Source: Firmicutes bacterium CAG:194 (GTDB taxonomy: Bacteria > Bacillota > Clostridia > Lachnospirales > Lachnospiraceae). From it: a stretch of DNA of 46,602 bases. Made by a program: the position numbers and the translations under genes. Under the pieces are notes generated by a model. It was not told the DNA's origin. It did no database searches and saw only the letters and a program-made list of their open reading frames with translations. Positions 17,010-25,238 of the stretch are shown in pieces (position 1 is the first letter of the stretch; every line of letters begins with the position of its first letter). The stretch covers positions 10,931 through 57,532 of the forward strand of contig HF995240.1 of the NCBI GenBank assembly GCA_000432915.1, given 5' to 3'.

Positions 17010-17873
17010 ATGAAAACAGAAAATGAAATGATGACAAAAGAACAGGAAAATATGCAGCAGAATAAAAAAGCAAAAGGAACGTTTATCGCCATTATGTGCT
17101 GTGCCTGCCTGCTGGGCGGTTTTCTTGGCGGTTTTGGTACATGGCTGCAAAGAGGATATGATAAAGGAGAAGCGGCAGCATGGCTGGGAGAAAGGATCGG
17201 AACGATCGCCGGAAACGGACTGCCGGTGCTGATGGTGATCGCTTCCGCCATTGCTTTTGGTTATATGGCATGGGCACTCAAAAAAAGCAAAGAGGAATGG
17301 AAACAGGCACAGAATTATGATGATGAAGCATTTGAAATATGGAATGAAACATCCGATAAGCGGATCGGAACAGGACTGAACCTCGTTTCTTTTGTTACAA
17401 TTTTCAATTATTTCAGTTTTTCCGTTTCTTTTTATGCAGATATTTATTATGATGAAATGAGCAGTGCAATGTTTCTGCTTGCACTTGTCATGTTGATCGT
17501 AACGATTTTTGCTTCAGTTACACAGCAGAAAAATGCAGTGGACTTTTTAAAGATTGTCAATCCGGAAAAGTCAGGCAGCGTATATGATATGAAGTTTCAG
17601 AAGAAGTGGATTGAAAGCTGTGATGAAATGGAACAGCAGATGATCTATAAGGCAGCATTTCATGCGTATAAGGTAACGAATTACCTCTGTCTTACATTAT
17701 GGACGGGATTTACCGTGCTTGCCGTGGTACTGAAGATCAGTCTCTGGCCGGTTACGATCGTATCTGCAATCTGGCTGACGATGGCAGTTTCCTATGCGGC
17801 AGAAGGCAAAAGACTTTCCAAATCGCAGAATGAGGCAGGAAATGCCGCCGGTGGAAATCCACTGTCATTTTAG
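17010..17873 (+). CDS. DUF3169-like membrane protein
   Basis: 287-residue protein with predicted membrane helices near residues 25-48 (IAIMCCACLLGGFLGGFGTW), 70-90 (LPVLMVIASAIAFGYMAWAL), 125-145, 150-170, 225-245 and 245-265. The layout, and its coupling to a short XRE gene, fit the DUF3169 family; function unknown. It is translated 3 nt after the regulator gene and ends 14 nt before trmD, with no terminator or evident promoter between, so trmD appears to be co-transcribed. A membrane partner that controls the XRE protein is a reasonable inference but unproven. Confidence 0.7.
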   Translation: MKTENEMMTKEQENMQQNKKAKGTFIAIMCCACLLGGFLGGFGTWLQRGYDKGEAAAWLGERIGTIAGNGLPVLMVIASAIAFGYMAWALKKSKEEWKQAQNYDDEAFEIWNETSDKRIGTGLNLVSFVTIFNYFSFSVSFYADIYYDEMSSAMFLLALVMLIVTIFASVTQQKNAVDFLKIVNPEKSGSVYDMKFQKKWIESCDEMEQQMIYKAAFHAYKVTNYLCLTLWTGFTVLAVVLKISLWPVTIVSAIWLTMAVSYAAEGKRLSKSQNEAGNAAGGNPLSF

Positions 17874-17887
17874 GAAAGGATATCAAT

Positions 17888-18598
17888 ATGAAATTTCACA
17901 TTTTAACATTATTCCCTGAAATGGTAGAACAGGGACTCAACACAAGTATCATCGGAAGGGCTGCGGCGAAAGGGCTGCTTTCCATCAATGCGGTCAATAT
18001 CCGGGATTATACAACGGAAAAACACGGAAAAGTAGATGATTATCCGTATGGCGGCGGAGCGGGTATGCTCATGCAGGCACAGCCTGTCTATGATGCCTGT
18101 ATGGCAGTAAAAGGAGATAAACCGACCAGGGTCATTTATATGACGCCGCAGGGACAGACATTTACACAGGAAAAGGCGCAGGAACTTTCTAAGGAAGAGG
18201 AACTTATTTTCCTCTGCGGTCATTATGAGGGCATTGATGAAAGAGTGCTGGAAGAAGTTGTTACAGACTATCTTTCCATTGGAGATTATGTGCTGACAGG
18301 CGGAGAACTTCCGGCGATGGTCATGATCGATACAATTTCGCGTCTTGTGCCCGGGGTACTTAATAATGAAGACAGTGCACAGACAGAATCCTTTGCAGAT
18401 GGACTTCTGGAATATCCGCAGTATTCCAGACCGGAGGAATGGCATGGGAAAAAAGTACCGCCGATCCTTTTGTCGGGGCACCATGCAAATGTAGAAAAAT
18501 GGCGTCTGGAGCAGTCCATGGAACGGACGAAGGAAAGACGGCCGGATCTATGGGAAAGGTGGCTGGAAAAGCATGATAACAGTAGAAAATCTCACTAA
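17888..18598 (+). CDS. trmD: tRNA (guanine-N1)-methyltransferase TrmD
   Basis: Essential SPOUT enzyme that makes m1G37 in tRNAs and prevents +1 frameshifts; 236 residues. Motifs: FHILTLFPEMVEQGLNTSIIGRA, DDYPYGGGAGM, LCGHYEGIDERV, SIGDYVLTGGELPA (trefoil knot, SAM site) and LLEYPQYSRP. AGGAAAGGA precedes the ATG. It is separated from rimM by 11 kb and no rplS follows; instead its last 26 nt overlap an ABC transporter gene. Its nearest promoter candidate is that of the XRE operon. Confidence 0.98.
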   Translation: MKFHILTLFPEMVEQGLNTSIIGRAAAKGLLSINAVNIRDYTTEKHGKVDDYPYGGGAGMLMQAQPVYDACMAVKGDKPTRVIYMTPQGQTFTQEKAQELSKEEELIFLCGHYEGIDERVLEEVVTDYLSIGDYVLTGGELPAMVMIDTISRLVPGVLNNEDSAQTESFADGLLEYPQYSRPEEWHGKKVPPILLSGHHANVEKWRLEQSMERTKERRPDLWERWLEKHDNSRKSH

Positions 18599-19367
18599 GA
18601 AGTTTACCAGAACCGTGCAGCCCGGTGAAACAGAAGGCGGGCAGGCAAAGCACAGGAAAAAACAGACAAAAAAAGAAGAATTTTATGCGGTAGATCATAT
18701 TTCATTTCCTGTTACGCAGGGTGAGATTGTAGGCATATTAGGACCGAACGGAGCCGGTAAGACCACACTTCTTAGGATGCTCGGTACATTGATGGAGCCG
18801 ACGGAAGGTCGTGTGATCCTGACGGATGAAGCAGGAAATCAGATGACGGATCCGGTGCAGATCAAGCAGAATATCGGTTATCTTTCCGGAAATACAAAGC
18901 TGTACCACAGGCTTTCGACGCGTGAGATGCTCCGTATGCTGGGCGAGATCTACGAAATGCCAAAGGAAGCAGTGGAAAAACGGATAGAAGAGATCGTGCA
19001 GGTGCTGGATATGGGAGCTTTTATTGATAACCGCATTGAAAAGCTTTCGACCGGTCAGACGCAGCGCGCTTCGATCGCCCGCTGCCTGATCCATTCCCCG
19101 GCTATTTACATATTTGATGAACCGACACTTGGACTGGATATTCTGAGCGCAGATGCGATCGTTACCTTTATGAAACAGCAGAAGGAGGCAGGAAAGACCG
19201 TGCTGTATTCGACGCATTATCTGGAAGAAGCACAGTTTTTATGTGACCGCATCATCATGATCGATAAAGGAAAGATCATGATCGAAGGAAGTCCTGCAGA
19301 GATCATGGAACAGACGCAGACGCGGACGCTCAGGGAAGCGTTTGGCAGACTGTATATGGGCAGATAA
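18573..19367 (+). CDS. NatA-like ABC transporter ATP-binding protein
   Basis: 264-residue ATPase of the NatA/CcmA group. Walker A is GPNGAGKTT, the signature is LSTGQTQR (normally LSGGQ), Walker B IYIFDEPTLGLD, and the H-loop STHYLEEAQ. An insert of about 25 hydrophilic, lysine-rich residues separates the first strand (VENLTKKFTR) from FYAVDHISF, longer than usual. It overlaps the trmD end by 26 nt in another frame and is followed after 16 nt by its permease. With the NatB-like partner it should export an ion or small molecule across the membrane; Na+ export is the model from Bacillus NatAB, but the substrate here is unproven. Confidence 0.9.
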   Translation: MITVENLTKKFTRTVQPGETEGGQAKHRKKQTKKEEFYAVDHISFPVTQGEIVGILGPNGAGKTTLLRMLGTLMEPTEGRVILTDEAGNQMTDPVQIKQNIGYLSGNTKLYHRLSTREMLRMLGEIYEMPKEAVEKRIEEIVQVLDMGAFIDNRIEKLSTGQTQRASIARCLIHSPAIYIFDEPTLGLDILSADAIVTFMKQQKEAGKTVLYSTHYLEEAQFLCDRIIMIDKGKIMIEGSPAEIMEQTQTRTLREAFGRLYMGR

Positions 19368-19383
19368 GGAAAAAGGAGACAAT

Positions 19384-21414
19384 ATGAATCCAAATAAAAT
19401 AAAAGCACTTTTAAAGAGAGAACTGACGGATATATTCCGCGATAAAAAGACATTGTGCATGATGGTGCTCCTTCCCCTTCTTCTGTATCCGCTGATGATC
19501 GTTGGTATGACGCTTCTGTTTTCTGCGATCACACAGTCGCAGGAGGAGACGACATATCAGGTGGCATTTGCAGATCTGGGACAGGAACGGGAGCAGACGC
19601 TGACTGATTTACTGGAAAAAGATGCTGATACCTTTTCTTATCAGATCAGTGTGGAGCCGTTTGATGAAAATGATAAAACAATAGAACAGGCGCTGAAGGA
19701 CGGGGATTATGATGCAGTTCTTTCCTATGAGGAATCGCAGAAGGATCCTTACCGGATCTATTATCTGGAAGCAAAGGATGATTCGGGTATTGCCGCGACC
19801 GCACTAAAAGAGCTTTTGGAAGATTATAATAAACAGCTCCAGAAGCAGAAGGTACAGCAGCTTGGGCTGGATGCGGATGAAATCTTAAATCCGGTCCGTT
19901 ATGAAGAAGTGAATTATTCTTCCACAGAGCAGACGATGGGCAATATGCTCGGCGATATCGTGCCAATGCTTGTGATCATCAGTATTATGATGGGTGCGAT
20001 CTATCCGGCGATCGATGTGACTGCGGGAGAGAAGGAACGCGGTACACTGGAAACACTTCTGACGTTACCGGTGACTAACTTTGAACTGATCATGAGCAAA
20101 TTTCTGGCAGTATCGGTGATCGCCTGTGTATCGGCAATTTTAAACATTGTATCCATGGGAGCGGCATTTGGTTTTATGTTCAGTTATATGATGGAAGGCA
20201 TGGGAGCGGTGACGATCAACTATGCAACGTTCCTTCCGGCAATTTTGTTTACGCTGCTTGTCATGGTGTTTTTTGCCCTGTTTGTAACAGCGGTCAGTCT
20301 CTGCATCTGTATTTTTGCAAAGAGCTTTAAAGAGGCAAACAATTATATCACGCCGATGATGCTTGTATTTATGTTTGGCAGTATGGTTACGATGGTTCCG
20401 AATATAGAGCTGACAGAAGTGACAGCGGCAATTCCGATCGTGAATATTTCACTTATGATCGTACAGTTGTTTTCCTTCAGTTACAACTATGCCCTGTTTG
20501 GTATTGTATTATTAAGTAATATTGTCTATAGCTTACTGGCAGTGCTGATCCTGGGAAAAATCTACAACAGCGAGGCGGTCCTTTTCTCGGAAGGCATGTC
20601 TTCCCTGAAACTGTTTACGCCGCGGAGTGAGATGCGGAAAGGGCAGATACCGGGGATCGGAGATGTGGTCGTACTGATCTGTGTGGAGCTTCTGCTGATC
20701 TTTTATGTGGGAACGGCAGCACAGCTCAAAATGGGCTTTTACGGAACGGTTGTGGTACAGCTTCTGATCCTTCTGTTCCCACTTCTTTATTTGTGGTATC
20801 TGAAAGCTGATTTTAAGAAGGTATTGTCGCTGCAAATGCCAAAGGTATTACATATTCTGGCAGCATTTTTTGTGTGGATCGGCGGCTTCAGCCTGATGTG
20901 TATGCTGGCGGTTCTGCTGACAAAAATATTTCCGGAAAGTACACAGTCCATGGCAGATACGATGGCAGAGTATGTCAGGCAGCCTTTCTGGGTGCTGGTG
21001 CTTGTGATGGCGGTCATGCCTGCGGTTGGAGAGGAGCTGATGTTCCGCGGCTTTATTTTTGGGACATTAAAGAGAAGATGGCGCGTACTTCCTGCCATGC
21101 TTGTGACAGCAGCGATCTTCGGCATTTATCATATGAGCCTGTCAAAGTTCTTTACAACAGCACTGCTTGGCTTTATGCTGGTATATGTGGTAGAAAAAAC
21201 AGGCAGTATATTCTGTTCGATGCTGATGCATTTTGGCAATAACCTGGTAGCGGTGGTTGTGATGAAGTACAGCGAGCAGGCAAGCAGGGCGGTTCCGATC
21301 CTGACAAAGAGCAGTTATGTACTGTCAGATTATCTGCTGCTTGTGGGGGTGGCATGTATTGGACTCGGACTGGGATGGTTTTTGCTGAAAAAAACGGGAA
21401 TAAAAAAGCAATAA
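19384..21414 (+). CDS. NatB-like ABC-2 permease fused to a CPBP intramembrane protease
   Basis: 676 residues. The N-terminal half is an ABC-2 permease: one helix at about 20-42, a large extracellular loop, then five or six helices from about 195, with the EKERGTLETLLTLPV segment typical of NatB. The C-terminal third is a CPBP (CAAX/Abi type) membrane protease with glutamates and arginine in VGEELMFRGFIFG, a histidine in FGIYHMSLSKFF and a further His/Asn pair in MHFGNNLV, all predicted active-site residues. AAAGGAG places the start at 19384. The protease may process the exported substrate, for example a prenylated or signal peptide, or a bacteriocin; this is inferred. The fusion is known from related Clostridia, not unique here. 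Confidence 0.88.
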   Translation: MNPNKIKALLKRELTDIFRDKKTLCMMVLLPLLLYPLMIVGMTLLFSAITQSQEETTYQVAFADLGQEREQTLTDLLEKDADTFSYQISVEPFDENDKTIEQALKDGDYDAVLSYEESQKDPYRIYYLEAKDDSGIAATALKELLEDYNKQLQKQKVQQLGLDADEILNPVRYEEVNYSSTEQTMGNMLGDIVPMLVIISIMMGAIYPAIDVTAGEKERGTLETLLTLPVTNFELIMSKFLAVSVIACVSAILNIVSMGAAFGFMFSYMMEGMGAVTINYATFLPAILFTLLVMVFFALFVTAVSLCICIFAKSFKEANNYITPMMLVFMFGSMVTMVPNIELTEVTAAIPIVNISLMIVQLFSFSYNYALFGIVLLSNIVYSLLAVLILGKIYNSEAVLFSEGMSSLKLFTPRSEMRKGQIPGIGDVVVLICVELLLIFYVGTAAQLKMGFYGTVVVQLLILLFPLLYLWYLKADFKKVLSLQMPKVLHILAAFFVWIGGFSLMCMLAVLLTKIFPESTQSMADTMAEYVRQPFWVLVLVMAVMPAVGEELMFRGFIFGTLKRRWRVLPAMLVTAAIFGIYHMSLSKFFTTALLGFMLVYVVEKTGSIFCSMLMHFGNNLVAVVVMKYSEQASRAVPILTKSSYVLSDYLLLVGVACIGLGLGWFLLKKTGIKKQ

Positions 21415-21421
21415 AAAGGTA

Positions 21422-21450
21422 TTTACAGCAGAATTCTTCTGTGCTAAAAT
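21422..21450 (+). promoter_or_regulatory. Promoter for rpsO
   Basis: TTTACA (21422-21427), 17-bp spacer, TAAAAT (21445-21450) with a TGC extension just before the -10. It starts 8 bp after the permease gene stop, so rpsO is transcribed independently. Confidence 0.8.
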
Positions 21451-21456
21451 ATGACC

Positions 21457-21540
21457 GTATGAGTTTTAGCCATGCTCAGGCGTGGGCGCTTCTTTTAAAG
21501 CGATCCCCGATCTTAGTACGGCTGTATGAAAAGAAGGAGG
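21457..21540 (+). promoter_or_regulatory. Structured rpsO leader, possible S15 autoregulatory element
   Basis: Two hairpins are clear: TGAGT/GCTCA (21460-21464 with 21474-21478) and GGGCGCTT paired with AAGCG-AT-CCC (21484-21491 with 21498-21507, two-base bulge). They can be closed by CCGTA/TACGG (21455-21459 with 21517-21521), giving a three-way junction like the S15 site on 16S rRNA. The predicted transcription start is near 21457, so only part of the closing stem would be transcribed, which weakens the case. Confidence 0.35.
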
Positions 21541-21548
21541 AAATCAAA

Positions 21549-21815
21549 ATGATTTCAAAAGAGACAAAAACAGAAATTATGCAGAAATTCGCAAGAACAC
21601 CTGGTGACACAGGTTCACCTGAAGTACAGATAGCAGTTCTGACACAGAGAATCAAAGAGCTTACAGAGCACTTAAAAGAGAATCCAAAGGATCATCATTC
21701 CAGACGTGGTATGTATAAGATGATCGGTAAGAGAAGAGGTCTTCTTGATTATTTAAAGAGCAAAGATATCGAAAGATATCGTGCATTAATTGAAGAGCTT
21801 GGTATCAGAAAATAA
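21549..21815 (+). CDS. rpsO: 30S ribosomal protein S15
   Basis: 88-residue S15, which binds the 16S central domain and bridges to 23S rRNA. Family sequence ARTPGDTGSPEVQIAVLTQRI and HHSRRGMYKMIGKRRGLLDYL is present. The frame is open back to 21354, but the ideal AAGGAGG at 21534-21540 and family length select the ATG at 21549. A strong terminator follows, then pnp, the classic rpsO-pnp order. Confidence 0.98.
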   Translation: MISKETKTEIMQKFARTPGDTGSPEVQIAVLTQRIKELTEHLKENPKDHHSRRGMYKMIGKRRGLLDYLKSKDIERYRALIEELGIRK

Positions 21816-21830
21816 TGTAATGGATTTGCT

Positions 21831-21865
21831 AAAAAGAGGCGGGTTGCATGTCCGCCTCTTTTTCA
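21831..21865 (+). terminator. Rho-independent terminator after rpsO
   Basis: Perfect 12-bp stem AAAAAGAGGCGG/CCGCCTCTTTTT (21831-21842 with 21852-21863), 9-nt loop and T run. It separates rpsO from pnp. Confidence 0.95.
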
Positions 21866-21899
21866 AATAATGTCATGCATCTTATCATGTGTGACATCG

Positions 21900-21990
21900 G
21901 GTAAGGGAGATACTCCGAGACCACTGACGCAGACAGAAGCAGAGGCGTGTTTGTGTCCGGGTCAGTAGTTTCGGCATCTTCTTACCGGAG
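21900..21990 (+). promoter_or_regulatory. Long imperfect hairpin in the pnp leader
   Basis: Nested pairs: GGTAAG/CTTACC (21900-21905 with 21981-21986), AGAT/ATCT (21908-21911 with 21976-21979), CCGA/TCGG (21915-21918 with 21971-21974), ACTGAC/GTCAGT (21923-21928 with 21961-21966) and GACA/TGTC (21932-21935 with 21954-21957), separated by small internal loops. In enterobacteria the pnp leader is an RNase III-cleaved hairpin used by PNPase for autocontrol; a like role here is inferred from position and shape. Confidence 0.55.
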
Positions 21991-22046
21991 ATTTTTACAA
22001 AAAACAGTGAGAAGGATGGGGAATCCCATCGGAAAAGGAGAGAAAG

Positions 22047-24131
22047 ATGGTAAAAGTTTACACAATGGAACTTGCCGGACGTACGTTACGTGTCGAGATC
22101 GGCAAGGTCGGCAAACAGGCTAACGGCTGTGCGTTTATGCAGTACGGCGAAACAACAGTTTTATCAACAGCAACAGCAAGTGAGAAACCGAGAGACGGTA
22201 TTGATTTCTTCCCATGCAGCGTTGAGTATGAAGAAAAGCTTTATGCGGTAGGTAAGATCCCTGGCGGATTTAATAAAAGAGAAGGTAAGGCAAGTGAGAA
22301 TGCAATTCTGACTAGCCGTGTGATCGACAGACCGATGCGTCCTCTGTTCCCGAAGGATTACAGAAACGACGTAACACTGAACAACATGGTCATGAGTGTA
22401 GATCCTGCATGTCGTCCTGAGCTGGTTGCTATGCTCGGTACTTCTATCGCAACCTGTATTTCAGATATTCCGTTTGACGGTCCTTGTGCCATGACACAGG
22501 TTGGTATGATCGACGGCGAACTGATCATCAATCCAAGCCAGGAGCAGTGGGATAAAGGTGATCTGAAGATGACTGTTGCTTCTACAGCACAGAAGGTTAT
22601 CATGATCGAAGCCGGTGCAAACGAAGTTCCGGAAGCAACTGTTCTGGAAGCTATTTATAAAGCACATGATGTGAATCAGACGATCATTGCTTTCATCAAC
22701 CAGATCGTAGCAGAGGTTGGTAAGAAGAAACATGAATATGTCAGCTGCGCAGTTCCGCAGGAAATGTTCGATGAAATGAAGAAGATCGTAACACCTGAGG
22801 AAATGGAAGAAGCTGTATTTACAGATGAGAAGCAGGTTCGTGAGGAGAATATCCGTCAGGTAACCGCTAAATTTGAAGAAGCATTTGCTGATAGAGAAGA
22901 CTGGCTTGCTATTCTGCCGGATGCAGTTTATCAGTATCAGAAGAAGACAGTCCGCAAGATGATCTTAAAGGATCACAAGCGTCCGGATGGCCGTGCGATC
23001 GATCAGATCCGTCCACTGTCTGCAGAAGTTGATATCATTCCGAGAGTACATGGATCAGCTATGTTTACACGTGGTCAGACACAGATCTGCAACGTATGTA
23101 CATTAGCACCGCTTTCTGAAGTACAGAAGGTTGACGGACTGGATCCAAACGTAACAACCAAGAGATACATGCATCATTATAACTTCCCGTCTTACTCTGT
23201 AGGTGAGACAAAAGTCAGCCGCGGACCGGGAAGACGTGAGATCGGACATGGCGCACTGGCTGAGAGAGCACTTCTGCCGGTACTTCCATCACCGGAAGAA
23301 TTCCCATATGCGATCCGTACCGTATCCGAAACATTTGAATCAAACGGATCTACATCCATGGCATCTACCTGTGCATCCTGCATGTCACTGATGGCTGCTG
23401 GTGTTCCGATCAAGAAGATGGTAGCAGGTATTTCCTGTGGTCTGGTAACAGGTGATACAGATGATGATTACATCGTTCTGACAGATATCCAGGGACTGGA
23501 AGATTTCTTCGGAGACATGGATTTCAAGGTAACAGGTACAACAGAAGGTATCACAGCGATCCAGATGGATATCAAGATCCACGGACTGACAAGACCGATC
23601 GTAGAAGAAGCGATCCGTCGTACAAGAGAAGCAAGACTTTTCATCATGGATACTTGTATGAAGCCTGCAATCGCAGAGCCTCGTAAAGAAGTCGGACAGT
23701 ATGCTCCGAAGATCGTACAGATCCAGATCAATCCTGAGAAGATCGGTGATGTTGTCGGACAGCGCGGTAAGACGATCAATGAGATCATTGCCCGTACAGG
23801 CGTTAAGATCGATATCACAGATGACGGCGCAGTTTCTGTATGCGGTACAGAAGCAGAAGCAATGCAGAATGCAATTAAGATGATCGAAATGATCGCATCT
23901 GATTTTGAAGAGGGTAAGAAGTACACAGGTACTGTTGTCAGCATCAAAGAATTCGGTGCTTTCATCGAGTTTGCACCTGGTAAGGAAGGTATGGTTCATA
24001 TCTCTAAGATTGCAAAAGAACGTATCGACCATGTAGAAGACGTTCTGACACTTGGTGATGTTGTTACGGTTGTCTGCCTTGGCAAAGACAAGATGGGCAG
24101 AATCAGCTTCTCTATCAAGGACTGCAAGTAA
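22047..24131 (+). CDS. pnp: Polyribonucleotide nucleotidyltransferase (PNPase)
   Basis: 3'-5' phosphorolytic exoribonuclease of mRNA decay; trimeric in the cytoplasm. 694 residues, full length. Two RNase PH domains (about 10-140 and 320-465; second has RPDGRAIDQIRPLSAEVDIIP and GSAMFTRGQTQ), linked by the helical domain, then a KH domain (about 553-610, IGDVVGQRGKTINEI) and S1 domain (about 622-692, GTVVSIKEFGAFIEF). AAAGGAGAGAAAG precedes the ATG. A long structured leader and a terminator-bounded unit indicate single-gene transcription. Confidence 0.98.
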   Translation: MVKVYTMELAGRTLRVEIGKVGKQANGCAFMQYGETTVLSTATASEKPRDGIDFFPCSVEYEEKLYAVGKIPGGFNKREGKASENAILTSRVIDRPMRPLFPKDYRNDVTLNNMVMSVDPACRPELVAMLGTSIATCISDIPFDGPCAMTQVGMIDGELIINPSQEQWDKGDLKMTVASTAQKVIMIEAGANEVPEATVLEAIYKAHDVNQTIIAFINQIVAEVGKKKHEYVSCAVPQEMFDEMKKIVTPEEMEEAVFTDEKQVREENIRQVTAKFEEAFADREDWLAILPDAVYQYQKKTVRKMILKDHKRPDGRAIDQIRPLSAEVDIIPRVHGSAMFTRGQTQICNVCTLAPLSEVQKVDGLDPNVTTKRYMHHYNFPSYSVGETKVSRGPGRREIGHGALAERALLPVLPSPEEFPYAIRTVSETFESNGSTSMASTCASCMSLMAAGVPIKKMVAGISCGLVTGDTDDDYIVLTDIQGLEDFFGDMDFKVTGTTEGITAIQMDIKIHGLTRPIVEEAIRRTREARLFIMDTCMKPAIAEPRKEVGQYAPKIVQIQINPEKIGDVVGQRGKTINEIIARTGVKIDITDDGAVSVCGTEAEAMQNAIKMIEMIASDFEEGKKYTGTVVSIKEFGAFIEFAPGKEGMVHISKIAKERIDHVEDVLTLGDVVTVVCLGKDKMGRISFSIKDCK

Positions 24132-24144
24132 GAATGATGAAATG

Positions 24145-24204
24145 ACAGACTGCTATATCTTAAGCAATCAAACACGATTGCGCAGATAGGGCAGTCTGTT
24201 TTTT
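24145..24204 (+). terminator. Terminator after pnp
   Basis: A long hairpin: ACAGACTGC (24145-24153) with GCAGTCTGT (24191-24199), TATCT with AGATA, and GCAATC (24164-24169) with GATTGC (24176-24181) at the tip, followed by a T run. Tip sequence and layout resemble the terminator at 1003-1063. Confidence 0.9.
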
Positions 24205-24345
24205 GTTATGGCGACGAGGAAAATGCACGCATTTATGCGGTGCAGTTGACGACCGCTAATCAGAGCGAGAATCGCAGAGCGTATCTCGTCTCCGTTTTGG
24301 CGACGGGGTTTCGCAGAGCGTATCTCGTCTCCGTTATGGCGACGG
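24205..24345 (+). repeat. Intergenic GC-rich repeats between pnp and the coiled-coil genes
   Basis: The 313-bp gap from 24132 to 24444 holds the pnp terminator, this repeat region and a promoter. A 35-bp unit occurs at 24272-24306 and 24311-24345 with one mismatch and a 39-bp period; each ends in GTTNTGGCGACG, and a third copy of that end is at 24205-24216. No open frame with protein character is seen. Confidence 0.75.
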
Positions 24346-24369
24346 CATTCACGTGAAAAAGAAATATTA

Positions 24370-24398
24370 TTTACAATATTCTATAATCATGCTAAAAT
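24370..24398 (+). promoter_or_regulatory. Promoter for the coiled-coil gene pair
   Basis: TTTACA (24370-24375), 17-bp spacer, TAAAAT (24393-24398) preceded by TGC: the same layout as the rpsO promoter. It lies 46 bp before the first coiled-coil gene. Confidence 0.8.
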
Positions 24399-24444
24399 AA
24401 AAAAAGCTTTTTGGTAAATCCTACTATAGAAAGAGGCGTATCCA

Positions 24445-25191
24445 ATGGGATTCTTGGTGAAATTATTTGGTGGTGTAGAAAAATCTGAAGTAGAACAGAT
24501 GAAAGCAAGCCATCAGGCAGAGCTTGACAAAATGAAAAAGCTGTATGCAGAACAGATTGACGAGATCCAGACAGCGTTCCGCGCCAAAACTGCCAGCTTG
24601 AAAAAGGATCTGGAGGAATATAAGGAAAATAATAATACAGAAGAATTAAGCGCTGCACATGAGGCGGAGCTTGATAAGATGAAAAAACTGTATGCGGAAC
24701 AGATCGATGAGATCCAGACGGCGTTCAGAGACAGAAATAATTCCTTACAGACAGAGTTATCCCGATATAAGGAAAAGAGCGCAACTTTTGAGGAAGAAAT
24801 GAAAGAACGCGATGAGAAGCTTACAAAGATGAAGAATCTGTACAATGAACAGATTGATGAGCTTCAGGCAGCTTTTCGCGAGAAGAAGGAATCCGACCAT
24901 GAAGCTGAAATGGAACGCATGAAAAATATTTATGAGAGCATGCTGAAGGAAATTCAGGAAACATTCCAGGAAAAACTGAAACAGCTGCAGGATGAACTGG
25001 CGTCTGCCAATGAACAGGTACAGCTTTATAAGACCGGAATGGAATCCCATGAGGCAGAGCTTGAAAAGATGAAAAAGCTGTATGATGAACAGCTTTTAGA
25101 GGTACAGACAGCTTTTAGGGAGAAAAATGCAGAGCTGCAGGGGCAGATTGACAGATTCAAAGCACAGCTTGGCAGTCTTCTTGCCGACTAA
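24445..25191 (+). CDS. Repetitive coiled-coil protein of unknown function, paralogue A
   Basis: 248 residues. A short amphipathic start (MGFLVKLFGGVEKSEVEQMK) is followed by about five copies of a 35-50 residue charged helical unit whose core reads HEAELDKMKKLYAEQIDEIQ, followed by TAFRxK. No cysteine, no membrane segment, almost wholly predicted alpha-helical coiled coil. The repeat DNA has diverged at synonymous sites, so the repeats are maintained at protein level rather than recently duplicated. The ribosome binding site is weak (GAGG at 24432-24435). The next gene 47 nt downstream carries the same core motif. The N-terminal amphipathic stretch might attach it to the membrane; a structural or scaffolding role is a guess. 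I do not recognise the family. Confidence 0.75.
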   Translation: MGFLVKLFGGVEKSEVEQMKASHQAELDKMKKLYAEQIDEIQTAFRAKTASLKKDLEEYKENNNTEELSAAHEAELDKMKKLYAEQIDEIQTAFRDRNNSLQTELSRYKEKSATFEEEMKERDEKLTKMKNLYNEQIDELQAAFREKKESDHEAEMERMKNIYESMLKEIQETFQEKLKQLQDELASANEQVQLYKTGMESHEAELEKMKKLYDEQLLEVQTAFREKNAELQGQIDRFKAQLGSLLAD

Positions 25192-25238
25192 AGCAGACAG
25201 GGGTAAAAATACTATAGAATGTAATGGAGTGAATTGGG

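Noticed and set aside
23385..24032. Minus-strand open frames opposite pnp
   Set aside because: The opposing PNPase is full length with KH and S1 domains; the antisense frame is Asp/Cys-rich shadow sequence.
24272..24345. Possible CRISPR array
   Set aside because: Only two repeats with a 4-bp gap, no spacers of normal size and no cas genes.
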